Positions 11,458 through 22,705 of a stretch of 64,000 nucleotides of DNA are shown piece after piece. The DNA is taken from the NCBI RefSeq assembly GCF_003573695.1, contig NC_039358.1:10768326-10832325 (forward strand), in the 5' to 3' direction. Within the stretch, counting starts at the first letter, position 1; each line of letters begins with the position of its first letter. The notes beneath the pieces were generated by a model. That model was given only the letters and a program-made list of their open reading frames with translations. It did not search any database and had not been told where the DNA came from. The stretch comes from Papaver somniferum. Taxonomy: Eukaryota; Streptophyta; Magnoliopsida; Ranunculales; Papaveraceae. The position numbers and the translations under genes are program-made.

Positions 11458-12570
11458 ATGGCTAGAAAACATAACAGTTTCACCTCTTTGGTACCGTGGG
11501 GATTCTTTTATGAGTACTGTTATGGGGACTTGAAATTTGTGGCACCCAATAATCAGTCGAGATTCTTGCAGAATTATGATGGGTTTTGCTTCAACTTTCT
11601 TCCTTCGAAGATTTGTGACTGTGGATTTGTTGCGACTTTTGATTCTAGTTTGGTGGAATGCCCGTTAAAGAAAAAAGATCATGAATATATTGCTATATTA
11701 GCGGCCAGCAGTAGCTTAGTTCTGTGTGCATTAGTAAATGTGTATGATTGGCAGAAAAAGACATATTATATCTGTAATCCGCTGACCCAACAATACGTCA
11801 CAATTCCTCACAATCAGTACGCAGATAAAATAGTTATACAAGGCTTAATATGTCAATCTGTTCCATGCTCGTCGCAATTAACTCCAGCGTCTTACAAGGT
11901 GCTTTTCGTACCAGCTTTTTGCACTAGCAGTAGAACATTTAATCTAGAAATTTACTGTTCAGATTTGGGTAGGTGGAATTCCTTTGAAGTTACAAGCTCT
12001 GAAGAAATTACTTGGGATGGAATGCAGTGCAAAGATATAGTTACCCATAATGGTATCTCTTGCTGGATTGTTGAAGGAAATCGAGTTATAGCATATGATC
12101 TCAATACTGAGAATCACGAAATAGAAGACTCTCACCAGTGCAGGTTGATCGATTTGCCTGAAATCAGTGGACCTAATAGACACTTTGAATGCTTTGGGGA
12201 GTCTGGAGGGATACTCAGTTATAGCAGATGTCATGAGGGAATGTTACAGAATTGGATATTGAATGAAGAAGAGTATAAGAGAGGATCATGGGTTTGGCAG
12301 TTGGTTAACAACTCCAACGTTACTGACATCTTACTGGATGAAGATTGCCAGGATGAGCGCGTCAGAGAACTATTTTCTGCTGGTAATATGGTTTATGACT
12401 TGGAACCGCTAGCATTTATCCCAGTGGAGCCTGATACAATGATCTTGGGCTACGACGCTAAATTCATTTTTGCTTACAACATCAAAACCAGAATACTCAG
12501 GGTTGTCACCGGAGAATATATACAATGGGTCTCCCCATTTGTGGTTGCGCCATGGCCAATGCGGGTTTGA
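11458..12570 (+). CDS. F-box-associated (FBA/propeller-type) protein A1, F-box deleted
   Basis: 370 residues from ATG 11458 ('MARKHNSF') to TGA 12570. It matches the C-terminal part of the paralogue at 55665-56959 over its whole length, with no frameshift. The family is plant F-box proteins with a C-terminal associated domain; landmarks are 'YDWQKKTYYICNPLTQQYV', 'IYCSDLGRWNSF' and 'ILGYDAKFIFAYN'. F-box proteins act as substrate receptors of SCF ubiquitin ligases, with the F-box binding SKP1. Here a net 82-bp deletion relative to the paralogue removes the F-box, and the old ATG at 11357 is out of frame. The remaining ORF could at most make a receptor domain without SKP1 binding. It may be a pseudogene whose frame has not yet decayed. 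The promoter was lost to the retrotransposon array. Confidence 0.7.
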   Translation: MARKHNSFTSLVPWGFFYEYCYGDLKFVAPNNQSRFLQNYDGFCFNFLPSKICDCGFVATFDSSLVECPLKKKDHEYIAILAASSSLVLCALVNVYDWQKKTYYICNPLTQQYVTIPHNQYADKIVIQGLICQSVPCSSQLTPASYKVLFVPAFCTSSRTFNLEIYCSDLGRWNSFEVTSSEEITWDGMQCKDIVTHNGISCWIVEGNRVIAYDLNTENHEIEDSHQCRLIDLPEISGPNRHFECFGESGGILSYSRCHEGMLQNWILNEEEYKRGSWVWQLVNNSNVTDILLDEDCQDERVRELFSAGNMVYDLEPLAFIPVEPDTMILGYDAKFIFAYNIKTRILRVVTGEYIQWVSPFVVAPWPMRV

Positions 12571-13295
12571 TTATCATTTGCTTGCCTGGGTTTCTTAGTT
12601 GAAATTACATTTGTCAAAATCTTGCATATTTCCTTTAACTAGATGAGTTTGAACTGGGCATCTATTTAAAGTAGTTAACTTATGACTGTTGTCTTTTATA
12701 TCTTGTTTCCTTTTGGAATAACAACTTTACTTGTCAAACTAGTGAAATGGGTCTCAAATATTATTAGTTGTTGGTGTATATACTTATTTACTTTTTTGGG
12801 GAGTTTATGCATCCAATTTTCCACCGCAAATAATCATGTTCAAGCACAAGCAAGTGTTCTAACCATGATATTTACGATTCTTGTGATGCTTACATGAGCC
12901 ATCCATTCAGACTGGGACTGTCATTCACACAAAAGAAATATATTCATCCAACTTTATTCTACAACACGAGTAACAGGATAAACAATAGCACTTCTGAGTA
13001 TGGTTAGAGACTTTGGGTTGGAGTTCTCGACTCCATTGCGAGTCTTGTTCTGCCCCTCTCATTGCCTTTATTGCGAGTTTTTCAAATTACAAAAACCACA
13101 ATATAAAACAAATTGTTAGGTCCAAATCAAAACAAAAAGAATTCCAGATACCAGTGTTCTTCTTCGGTCTAAGAAATCCCTCCTTTTCTTTCCGTTGTTG
13201 TTTTTGCGTTCTCCTTGATAATAAGGAATATCATCATTGGGGTGATGAATATAAGAATGTGAGTGCTCAGCAGATTAACAATACTATGTTTCTGT
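12571..13295 (+). other. 3' flank of F-box A1; no gene seen
   Basis: 12571-12735 is collinear with 56960-57120 of the second copy and is probably 3' UTR. After 12735 the copies part. 13010-13230 resembles 23836-24010 in a diverged direct orientation (shared blocks ggagttctcgact / ggaattctcgact, acaaaaagaattc, gatacc). The open frame at 13013-13411 crosses into the hAT end and is not a gene. Confidence 0.5.
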
Positions 13296-13303
13296 GTTTA
13301 GAT

Positions 13304-13620
13304 CAAAGTTCGAAAAACGGGTCACGGCCCAGGTCACAGGTACTAGGCGTGACCGTTATAACGTGTTTTGACGGGTGTGAGCACGTTTTGGGTCAAAAAC
13401 GCGTTATATAGGAATAAAACGCGTTTTTTTGACGTTTTTTTTTTAAAATAACGGGTGTGATAACGATTAAATAAGAAAAATAAATAATTTGTGATCTGAA
13501 TTTCCTATGTAACGGTAATTACAGCTGTGAAAACGGTTACAACGGGTTTAAATAACGTTGTTACTACGTTTTTTCATTTTTTTTGGTTTGATTTATTTAT
13601 TTGATTTTTTATTTATTTGT
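13304..13620 (+). repeat. hAT left end: TIR and subterminal motif cluster
   Basis: The terminal 17-bp inverted repeat is followed by repeated acg-rich motifs (aacgcgtt, aacgggtgtgataacg, gtgaaaacggttacaacggg). The same motifs recur near the right end (17890-18120) in similar order. 13620-14950 is AT-rich untranslated sequence of the element with no gene. Confidence 0.75.
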
Positions 13621-14952
13621 TTATGGGTTTTTAACATACAAATTTATGGATATCTAGTAAAATTCACAACCCTAAGTCTATGACTTATAACAATGCATTG
13701 TAGTTATCGTCTACCGACAATATTTATACACGCATACTATCACTATCCACTTGATATGTTCAAGTTGTCACTCGAATAGTTCAATGCATTCCCCAATATT
13801 TCAATAATGCATATTCGGATTCAAAAGCAGTCAAAACTTTGTTGTCAAATAATACTCCTAGGCTCTTATCTACTTGCTACAAGACTAACCAACAAGGAAT
13901 GCAACAGGAAGAGAGTCAGAGACTAGCTAGAGAAAAAGAGAGTGAGAGAGGGAAGTCAGGGAGTCGATTTATCTTTTTCTTTTGCATTTGGAGGTGTGTA
14001 CAGTATGTGCTACATGTGGTATGTACTTTAGAGTTCAGACTCAAAAGTTAAAGAAATAAAACAAAAAAAAAAAAGTAAAAAGAGTAGTTGGTTTCATGAT
14101 CAAAGACATAGCTAGCCTGTGCTTATATACGCATGCAACGAGATTCCAAATGTTTCAAGAATATTTCGATTTGCTAGCTATTATGTCTTCTTGCCCAAAG
14201 GAATGCTTTAAAAGGACAAGAAGAGAATTGAAATGAAATCAATACCTCTGGTTCTCTGGTTCTCTGCTTCTTGCTCAAAGGAATGCTTTACATTTTGAAT
14301 TTCTCAAATACAAGTTTAAGAGGTAATATTAATTATTTTGTAGATTTTTCATTCAATTAGAGGTATAATTTATTAATACGTTATTAATTTATTTATTATC
14401 GTTTTTTTCTTTCATGATGTTAGAGTAGTGAGTATAGATGTTTGAGAAATATCGATGTTTTTTTCTTTCATGATGTTTGATAAATATTTAAGAAATGTTA
14501 AGTGAAGAAATGTTTCATTCTATTAACGTATATTTACTTAATAAATGTTTCATTTTTATCTAAGAAATGTTTTAAGAAATATAGATTTTTTGTTCATTTT
14601 ATTATCAATTATTTAAGAAATGTTATAATAAATGTTAATATTCATAATTAAATAGTCCATCAACTTGAATCAGTTGGCACGTAAAAAATCATTGTTTCTT
14701 TATAAAAAAAATGGCATGATGAATTGATGTATGGTATGTTTGTATTCCTGTTCTCAATCATGAAAAAATGAGAGGCTACACGATCCTTAATTTCAACTTT
14801 TAATATTCAAGTTGAGTAAATGACTAATGCAACTTGTGATTTCTAATTATAATGCTACTCTAACCATTTTTATATTGATGGAATATGTCCACTTAACTTG
14901 TATTTATATATGTCACTTATTGCTATGTGAAATTTCCTACTTACAGAATATA

Positions 14953-17795
14953 ATGGAAGGATCAACATCTGCAAAACGAGATGTTTTTCATGCATATTGT
15001 ACTGTAATGAGTGATGGTAAAAAGTTGAAGTGTAATTTTTGTGAAAAAGAAGTGTCTGCGGGAATTTCGCGTTTCAAAATGCATTTGGCACAACAAATAG
15101 GTACAATTACTCCCTGCATGCATGTTCCACCTGAGATTAAAAATTTAGCAAAAGTATGGGTGCAAGACAGAAACAAAGCAAAACGGCAACGAGTACCAGA
15201 AACTGAATATGAAGATACATAAATTCAAGATATGTATGAAAATGAACCGTGGAACCCTGTGCATGATATAGATGAAGAAGAACAAGCGCCGGTAACACAA
15301 AAGAAAATGGGCGGGTTATTGAAGTTGAAGAACCTTTTTGGACGAAAAAGTAAGAATACTAATGCCGGAGAAGGTACATCACAGCGTCCACAGGCCTCTA
15401 TGGAAACACCTAGTTCTTCAATGCGTACACCACACCAAGCACCTAGGATGTATGTAGATATGGGAGGACAATATAATACTAATAGGGATTCTCAACCTAG
15501 CATGGCGAATTTTGGGAGAAGTAAAACATGCCTGGAAAAAGTTGATTCTTCTGTTGGACGTTTTTCTATGCTAATGATATTCCCTTCAATGTGGCCAACT
15601 CAGTACCACGAGGCATTCTATGCAGTTGCAAATTTCGGAAAATCATACAGAGCTCCGTCTTCCTATAAGTTGTCGAACCCATTATTAAGGCAGGAAAAAC
15701 AAAGGATTCAGAAGGATGTGGTGTCGGTCCAACGAAATTATTGGAGCGAGTATGGGTGTACACTCATGTCAGATGGTTGGAAAAACAAAAATAACCATAC
15801 GATTGTAAACTTCTTAGTTTACAGTGGCCATGGGACAACATTTTTGAAAAGCGTTGACATCGAGCATAATCGGTTGACAGCAGAGTATTTGATGAGTTTG
15901 TCCAGACCGGTTATAGAAAAATATTGGTCCGAAAAATATTGTTCAAATAGTAACTGATCAAGGATCCCAATTCAAAGCCACAGGTAACTATTACAACTTA
16001 ATTTAATTACAGTTGTTTATTTTTTTTATATATTATTCATTCATTTCTCATTTTGTTTTAATAGGTATGAGATTGGCCATAAAGTATGGTACATTTTTTT
16101 GGGTACCTTGTGCAGCTCATGTGTTGGATTTAATGTTGGAAGATACTGAAAAGTTCCCCTTTGTTAAAGGTGTGATTTCAGAAGCTAGAAAAATCAGTAA
16201 ATTTATTTATAATCATGGTTGGGTTCTTGCTAGATTCAGACAACATTCTGGGGGACGCAATCTATTGCGCCCTGGCTTAACAAGGTTTGCGACAAATTTT
16301 ATCGCAATCAAAAGTATCATTGATCAACGTAATGCAATCGAGAGTCTTTTTGTAGACCAAGAATTTGTGAACTCGCCAGAAGGAAAAACTCGTACGGATA
16401 AAGATGTGAAAAACATTATTTTGAATGAGATCTTTTGGCACACATGCCAAAATGCATGCATGATGGTTGGTCCTTTATTGAAAATGATCCGTTTCTTGGA
16501 TCCAGATAAACCTACCATGGGTTATTTGTTTCATGCACTTGATACATGTGTGGAAACTATAGAAAGGGGTTTGGGTAAAACTCGAAATAATTCTATTGTA
16601 GGTGTGATTAACCGACGATTGAAAGATCAGTTGAGTTCTCCTCTTCATGCTGCAGCGCATTTTATGAATCCATATTATATCTACAACCCAGCAGCCAATC
16701 TCATCAACAATGAAATTTCTCAGTCCCAAATTTGTCTCAGTGAAGTTATATCAAAAATGATTAGTAGCCCTCAAGAACAAGCGACATGCATGCTAGAGGT
16801 GTGAATTTTTATTAACAATTAATTTCGTAATTATATGAATTTCTATTCACAGTTTTTGATATTTTTAGGAGGGAAGAATGCAAATGATGCAAGGCCAATT
16901 TGCATCACCATCAGCAAGATTGGCTGCTCTGCAAGGTGATCCTGTAAGCTGGTGGTTGTCATACGGTGCTCCGTTTCCATCACTCCAGAGGATCGCGGTA
17001 AAGATACTAAGCCAGACAAACACATCGTCTGGATCCGAGAGGAATTGGAGTGTGTTTGAAAGAATTCACACCAAACTACGCAACCGTTTATTTTCGTCAA
17101 GAATAAACGATTTGGTATATGTTCGGTGCAATTTAAGATTGGAGCAGCAAAGAGTTCAAGGTAAAGCAAAGCGACATAACATCGATGTACACGATGTTCA
17201 TAGCCTGCTGACAGATGAAAATATGCTTGATTGGATAGCAGGGGATGATGAAACAACAGTTTTACCTCAGGAAGAACATTGGTTAAATGAATTGGAAGAG
17301 GAAGCAGCTAATAATCCAGAGCCTCTCCCTCCACCATACGAATGGCATGATCCAGAAGTTGAAATCTCATATCAAAGGTTGCCAGTGAGTAACTTTGTTT
17401 ATAACTTTGGTAACCTAACATTTGGAGACAATACACAAGGTCATGAAAATGAAAATCCCATATACAATTCTCATTACACTGAAGATCGTCCAGAAGAAGA
17501 TACCCGAGGAATTAATGAAGAGTATAATTCCAATATTAATATCCATAATGAAGTAGATAATCGTAATGATAATGAGGAAGAAGACTATGGTTATGAAGAT
17601 GACGATACTGTTAACTACGACAGCCAAATGCATTACGCGAACCAATATGAGGCGGAGGAAGAGGAGGAGGAATCAACTGAGAATCGTCGAGAAAACAGAA
17701 AATACTTGAATAAGTCGAAAAAAAAATGCCGGTACAAGTTGGTTTGTCTAAGTTTAAAATTTCAAGCACTACTGTCACTAGGTTACTTATTGTAA
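14953..17795 (+). pseudogene. hAT transposase (BED zinc finger, DUF659, C-terminal dimerisation domain), two lesions
   Basis: Start ATG 14953 follows a possible acceptor (cttacag). The N-terminus holds a BED-type finger (CNFC ... HLAQ). DUF659-like and RNase H-like core motifs follow: 'LMSDGWKNKNNHTIVNF' (first D) and, in a second frame near 15921-15983, a 'VTDQGSQF' block (second D). Intron 1 is 15984-16064 and intron 2 is 16799-16868, both GT-AG and in phase. The last exon starts 16869 and carries the dimerisation signature 'SGSERNWSVFERIHTKLRN', then an acidic tail to TAA 17795. Lesions: an in-frame TAA at 15220-15222, and one extra base near 15921 that ends the frame at 15957. All other domains are intact, so the gene is recently dead, or the lesions are sequencing errors. 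Confidence 0.85.
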
Positions 17796-18259
17796 GTTTA
17801 TAAAATTTGAAGTGTTTAATGATTATTTATGAAATTTTAGTTGTAAGTTTGAAATTAAAAATTGTATAAGAATTTCTCCAACTCAAATTTTTTTTCCTTA
17901 AAAACGGGTTTAACCGGTATGAAAACGGAAAATACGGTGTAAAAAACGTGTGTTAAAATGTTATTTAGAAGAAAAAAACTTAAATATTAATTTTAAAAAA
18001 ACGGTAATCACAGGTGTGAAAACGGTTATAACGGGTCTAAATAACGCCACTTTTTCCTATTTATCGGTGTTATTTAGGTAAGCGTGTTGGTGAGCCTCAC
18101 GGGCACGGTATATGGGCGTGAGCATTATAACGGACGTTTTTCGGAAAAAACGGCCGTTTTTCAAACCTTGGTTTAGATTTATAAAACGTTCGCGTTATCT
18201 GTGCATGAGGAATACTTGATTGGTGACAATATTAAACGAATGAGTTCGTTCGCCATTCA

Positions 18260-18330
18260 GCACCAGTGGTCTAGTGGTAGAATAGTACCCTGCCACGGTA
18301 CAGACCCGGGCTCGATTCCCGGCTGGTGCA
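18260..18330 (+). tRNA. tRNA-Gly (anticodon GCC)
   Basis: 71 nt without intron. The acceptor stem GCACCAG pairs with CTGGTGC before the final A. The D arm has tctagtggtaga, the anticodon stem gtacc/ggtac encloses loop ctgccac (anticodon GCC at 18292-18294), and the T arm is cccgg/ccggg with loop ctcgatt. A T-run just downstream (near 18338-18345) can terminate Pol III. All stems pair, so the gene looks functional. Confidence 0.95.
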
Positions 18331-18833
18331 TTTCTTGTTTTTTTGTCAACAACCTAGACAACAATCTTTTTTGCTCACCATACCTTCAGATTATTCTCTC
18401 CAGGAAATACGCATCTTATATGGATAAGTTCCTACCAACTCATGGGATGATCAAGCACTGCAAGAATTATTCACAGATTAACAAATTCAAAAATATAAAG
18501 CAAATCAGAATGAATATATTTTCTCTACTGGTCCTTGACCCATGATGGAAGTTTCACTGTCAATTCGACGTGTAATCAGCTTATTAGAGCTCTTTTTTCA
18601 TTTTTAGTCTATAAGAAAAAATGTAGTGGTCGCGACTTTGGCCTTGCATATATTCTCCCCTTTGTGTGGTGTAACTGGTGTTGCCGATGAGAACTTAGAT
18701 CCCATTGTTTGCATTATCTGTTTGCAAAGAGAAGTATGGTTGGGTATAACCCTTCTGGTGTTTTGAATCCGCTAATGCAGCCAGCAAAAGGGAAAAATAA
18801 GAGGGATAGCTTTATTCAACTGTTTTAGATTTT
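18331..18833 (+). other. Spacer between tRNA-Gly and U2; no gene seen
   Basis: No domain, RNA fold or repeat was recognised. The predicted frame starting at 18201 overlaps the tRNA and is not a gene. Confidence 0.4.
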
Positions 18834-18884
18834 GTCCCACATCGGTCAAGCTCTAAGACATTGTGAATACTTCGACCTATAAAA
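18834..18884 (+). promoter_or_regulatory. snRNA promoter of U2: USE and TATA
   Basis: GTCCCACATCG at 18834-18844 matches the plant upstream sequence element (RTCCCACATCG). The TATA box tataaaa is at 18878-18884. They lie at about -76 and -32 from the U2 start, with about 33 bp between them, the spacing that selects RNA polymerase II in plant snRNA genes. Confidence 0.88.
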
Positions 18885-18909
18885 CCTGAACTTCGAGACT
18901 TCGAGAAAC

Positions 18910-19109
18910 ATACCTTTCTCTGGCTTTTGGCTAAGATCAAGTGTAGTATCTTTTCTTATCAGTTTAATATCTGATATGTGAGCCATCGGCTCAGACGATA
19001 TTAAATTGATTTTTTTCATGGGGGAGTTTCCATCACAGTAGCTTGCTCCCGGGGTTCTCAAGTGTCGCCTTTGCGTTGCACCATTGCAAAGGCCTGGCGC
19101 ACCCCCACC
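18910..19109 (+). ncRNA. U2: U2 spliceosomal snRNA (variant sequence)
   Basis: About 200 nt beginning ATACCTTTCTC. Recognised parts: 'ttttggctaagatcaagtg', the branch-site pairing sequence GTAGTA, 'cttatcagtttaatatctg', the stem IIa region, a U-rich Sm-type site (ttgatttttttc), and a 3' half ending 'ggcctggcgcaccccc'. Differences from the plant U2 I know: CTCTGGC where CTCGGCC is usual in stem I, one G to T just after GTAGTATCT, and a stem IIa change in which both strands have altered together (gagcc with ggctc) so pairing is kept. The promoter is canonical. It is probably an expressed or recently expressed variant; loss of stem I pairing leaves a pseudogene possible. Confidence 0.85.
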
Positions 19110-19115
19110 AAAACT

Positions 19116-19241
19116 AAGAAAAACATTATGATTACTAAGAAAAACATTATGATTGCAAAGGCATAAAATTTTTGTGCTAGGCTGGGATAGTAGAAAAACA
19201 TTATGATTGCAAAGGAAATTCGTGTGCTAGGCTGGGATAGT
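19116..19241 (+). repeat. Short direct repeats downstream of U2
   Basis: A unit with 'gaaaaacattatgattgcaa' and 'gtgctaggctgggatagt' occurs at 19139-19191 and again at 19193-19241. An extra partial copy of the first motif lies at 19116-19134. It is a local tandem duplication with no coding role seen. It may cover the snRNA 3'-end signal region. Confidence 0.7.
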
Positions 19242-20011
19242 CGCCGAGGCACTGATAAGCGGTCTTCCGCTCATCCTCAACGGTTTTCCCACAGCAGGAA
19301 TAGGAAATGTCCCTATTGTGGTAGAGAACGGAGCACGAGTTTTCTCTCAAAGTCCACAAAGCAAGCAGCAAGCGTAGTTACGAGTAAGCCTCCAATTTTA
19401 AGAAGAATATATGAAGGTAAGCCCCAGCTGAAGCTGATATGAAAGCACAACATAAAGAGAGATTAACCTGCAAAATTTGCAAAGACCAACTGAAATTAAT
19501 CTTCAAAATTCTAAATAACCACACTAAGCTTATATAAAGGCATTGCAGGATTGATTCGATTGAACATGATCACCACCATATCATTCACATCAATCTGAAA
19601 CTATGTATTTGAATGGATTACGAGCTAACTGAAACATTAATGAAACTCAAACCTAAACCTCAAAAATCATCTGAACAAGAAAACAAAAGCCAATAATTAA
19701 ACAAATTTTAACAAAACCAAGGTTTCAAAAATACCTAAAGAGATCTTCTTATTATTCTCTTCAGCATTCCTCTTAGCAGTTATGGGCTTGAGCTATGCAG
19801 GTGCAAATCTAAAGACTTAAAGGCCTAGATAAATAAATCTCCCACGTTGAACAGTGAGAAAACCCTCGCTTCCTATTGGCCGAAAGAGGTCTTTTTTTAG
19901 TTTTGTGAATTGAGCATTCTGGTGAGGACACATGGAAAACTATGATTGGTTCAACCAAGAGTTTGAGTTGGGAATTCTTTTATTCTGCGACAATTCAGTC
20001 CGTCAGTAAAT
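19242..20011 (+). other. Spacer; no gene recognised
   Basis: A short frame at 19203-19442 contains a CPYC pair, but it overlaps the U2-linked repeat and has no recognisable fold. 19450-19720 is AT-rich. 'gacaattcagt' with 'ggaattc' recurs at 19989-20054. The 5' part of the Helitron relic may begin here, but I could not place its end. Confidence 0.35.
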
Positions 20012-21582
20012 TTGGAATTCCTTCGTGGCGACAATTCAGTACGTCTCAATTTTGGAATTCAAGACAATTTAGGAAAACTATACCGTTACTATGTTAGGAA
20101 ACTAAACCGTGCCATTGTTGGAAATCTAATAGTGTATATAAAGGCTCAAGTACAACACCATCAAGTATCAGAAACAATTGTGAAGATTTCAGACATGACA
20201 ATCAATCAAAAACAACTCACTAAGTTTCAAAAAGAAACATGCAGGATTGCTAGAAGCTTGAGACTCTCTTTGTTACTCAACAAGTCCTTCTATGTCGCCC
20301 TAAGATCTATCAGACTTCAGCATAACAATATTTACAAAGAAAAATATTCTTCTCTAATCCAACAAAGAAGATTAGAGATGGAGATAAACCGAAGAGAAAG
20401 GGTGAAAAAAACCATTGGAAACATTGCCTTAAAAAACCAACAGAAGGAGAAGATGTTCGGGGGGAAAAAAGTGCAGAAACGTATAATTCAACGGTGTCGT
20501 ACAAACAGAATGAAACTGCTTAGGAGGAAAAAAATAAAAGGTAAATCTTCTCAGTCTTATAACAATTGATATACATGTATTATTTATGTTGAAACTAACT
20601 ATCCATATTCACTTTAGCTGAACCAGAAATTGAACCCTCTGAACCCAACAAAAGAAGAAAACCTTTTGTTTTCAATTACATGCTAAATGGTAAGATCTAT
20701 AGCTCATGTGAAGACACCTAAGTTGTGATTTTCCTTCCTATTATTTTATGCTACTAATTTGCACTATTATATTTTTGCTAAATCATCCAGACCATGAAAG
20801 AAGCCGAAGCTGGCGATTCTTATTTGGACGCAGAATTCCCATATACAAGTTTGTTTCTTTTTCCTTTTTTTAAAACTGTTCTTTTTTTTCCATTCTTACT
20901 AACCACTGTTGTATGCTTCTTAATTGAAATAGTGATGGACCTGACAAAGCATAATATCGGTGGTCCAACAACTGTATGTCGTCATTGCCAAGCAATTATG
21001 TGGGATGAAGAAAGATGCAACAAAAGAGATAAGAAAAGTTTACCTGAATTCAACATGTGTTGCATGAAAGGAACTGTAAAATTACCTCTCCTCAAAGATA
21101 CACCTGTGTTTCTTAAAAACCTATTGCAATATACAAATGGTGGATCAAGACCAGCAAAATTCAGAAAAAATATTAGAGCGTATAATTCCATGTTTGCATC
21201 TACCTCGATTGGTGCCAAAATAAAGAATCATCAGAACGATGGTTCTGCTCCATGGGTATTTACAATGTATGGTCAAAATCATCACAGAATGGGTTCTTTG
21301 TTAGCTTTGGATGGTCAGCCACCTGCCTTTCTCCAGCTGTATGTCTACGATACTGAGAACGAAGTACAAAATAGGAAGAATGCTATTTCCAAAAGAAAAG
21401 AAGATAAGGAGAAAAAAGATACCGAAGGCGATCCTGAAATGGAAAAAGTAGACGACTACGAGGTAGAAACCACAAACTCATTGGACGGCTCTATTATAAA
21501 AGGATTGATAAAAATGTTAGACAAGAACAACAGTCTTTGCAAAATGGAATTGCTTTCAAGTAAACATAAATGGAGTACCTAA
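20012..21582 (+). pseudogene. Helitron Rep/helicase N-terminal fragment
   Basis: First block 20012-20569: a very basic N-terminal region. After introns, short exons near 20619-20690 and 20791-20849 lead to a block from about 20934 to 21582. That block has the cysteine/histidine cluster 'VCRHCQAIMWDEERC' ... 'FNMCCMKGTVKLP' and the Helitron-like N domain ('FRKNIRAYNSMFASTSIGAK', 'WVFTMYGQNHHRMGSLL', 'PAFLQLYVYDTENEVQNR', 'IIKGLIKMLDKNNSLCK'). The frame ends before the HUH Rep nuclease motif and the helicase, so two thirds of the usual protein is missing. Helitrons replicate by a rolling-circle mechanism; this fragment cannot. Exon limits apart from the last block are approximate. Helitron termini were not found. 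Confidence 0.75.
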
Positions 21583-22373
21583 AGCAAATGTAAACTGCAA
21601 CATGATACATAAGAGAAGTAAGCAAGGTAAGCGTTGGAAATATTAGCCCATAAATCTTTCAGTAAGCTCACTGCAAGAGTCAGCTTGATCTCTATGAGTA
21701 TGACTGTGCCATTGAAAAGAAACACCTTTCACAACACAGATGCCACTCATAAGTCATAAGCAAGATCAAATAACTACATTGGACAAAAGAAGGAGCCTCA
21801 CAAGTCATAACCAATATTTCATTTACACCCACTATTTTATTTGTCTACTGTAAGATCAGAGAGTGAAGATATGTCATGAAGCATACACGAGCCTTTTTGA
21901 GAAAGTTAAGAACAGTTGGACATTTTCGATAGTATTCTGAAGAGATTGAAAGTGGCAAGAAGGAGATTTTGTTTCGAAAAAGCTAAAGAGAATGCTTGTC
22001 CCTATAGTCTCCAGTTCGCATTTACTGACGGACCATTTTTATAGAAAGGCACAAACAACCCACCCACTCCCCTTACTTTTTTAAGTTTGTTGGATTCTAG
22101 AATCAAATGTCTTAAGAATGTCTTCTGAAGTTTAAATTAGTGATACAACAAAACGAATACTGGATTTTGATCCAAGTCTCATGCTTGTCACAACCTTATT
22201 TCAAATCTTGAAATGTTTGTTATGGAAAAGAGTAAAGCAAACAGTAAATGAGACCAAGTGATCACAAATGAAGCAGATTCTTCAATATGTTTTAAGTACA
22301 GGTGAACAACCCGCCATCTCTTGACTAGCTAGCTGATGGATGCCTACCAGATTAAACATTAGATAGCTAATGG
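21583..22373 (+). other. Spacer; no gene recognised
   Basis: No coding or RNA signal was recognised. Near its right end a 14-base direct repeat occurs twice (tagctgatggatgc at 22330 and tagctaatggatgc at 22365), directly before the U1 fragment. Confidence 0.35.
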
Positions 22374-22423
22374 ATGCGTCATAATTTGTTCCTGAGGGGG
22401 TATGCGTCCGCGTGGCCCCTGCC
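22374..22423 (+). pseudogene. U1 snRNA 3' fragment (Sm site and last stem-loop)
   Basis: The plus strand reads gtcataatttgttcctgagg and then the GC-rich terminal stem-loop to ggcccctgcc. This equals the last 50 nt of the two full U1 genes in the window. The 5' two thirds are missing and no snRNA promoter lies upstream. It is on the opposite strand to the full U1 copies. Confidence 0.75.
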
Positions 22424-22559
22424 AATCTTGCATAAACAAAACTTATCAAGTGTTCCAGAAAAACTGGTCTATGAATAGTTCATCTGTTCCAGGCAAAATA
22501 AATAAATAGATGCTTTATCGTGTCATTAACCGGAAACTGTTGCATTCTTTTCAAAGATG

Positions 22560-22705
22560 AACACAACTAGCTAACTCTTTCCGCAGCACAGCTTCGACCA
22601 ACCAAACAGGCAAATGTAGCATTGTCAGCTACTTTCAGCTTTTCTTGTAACATGTTTCGCTATAGTTCCAAAGCCTCTTGATCCTGCCCATTTTGTGCAT
22701 TTCTA
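22560..22705 (-). pseudogene. Possible PPR-protein fragment
   Basis: On the minus strand one frame reads QDQEALEL, a TAG, RNMLQEKLKV, then ADNATFACLV. This resembles the end of one pentatricopeptide repeat and the start of the next (EMxKMGxxxEAL..Y..ML). An 'EMHKMG' block lies one frame away just upstream. With a stop and a frameshift in about 145 bp it is at best a relic of an organelle RNA-processing gene. The match is by motif only. Confidence 0.4.

Larger units (their letters stand above)
13304..18170 (+). mobile_element. hAT-superfamily DNA transposon, 4867 bp
   Basis: Both ends are defined. An 8-bp target duplication GTTTAGAT lies at 13296-13303 and 18171-18178. Inverted ends are CAAAGTTCGAAAAACGG (13304-13320) and the complement of ccgtttttcaaaccttg (18154-18170), 15 of 17 matching. 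Within the element lies a BED-finger/DUF659/hAT-dimerisation transposase gene. Subterminal zones at 13330-13620 and 17890-18120 hold many copies of short motifs such as gtgaaaacggttayaacggg and taaataacg, as expected for transposase binding sites of hAT elements. A transposase with two lesions suggests loss of autonomy that is not very old. Confidence 0.92.

Noticed and set aside
13013..13411. 132-residue frame near the hAT left end
   Set aside because: It crosses the target duplication and the TIR, so it cannot be an ancestral gene.
19203..19442. 79-residue frame with a CPYC pair, considered as a zinc-finger gene
   Set aside because: It starts inside a local direct repeat behind U2, has only one CxxC and no partner cysteines in family-like spacing.
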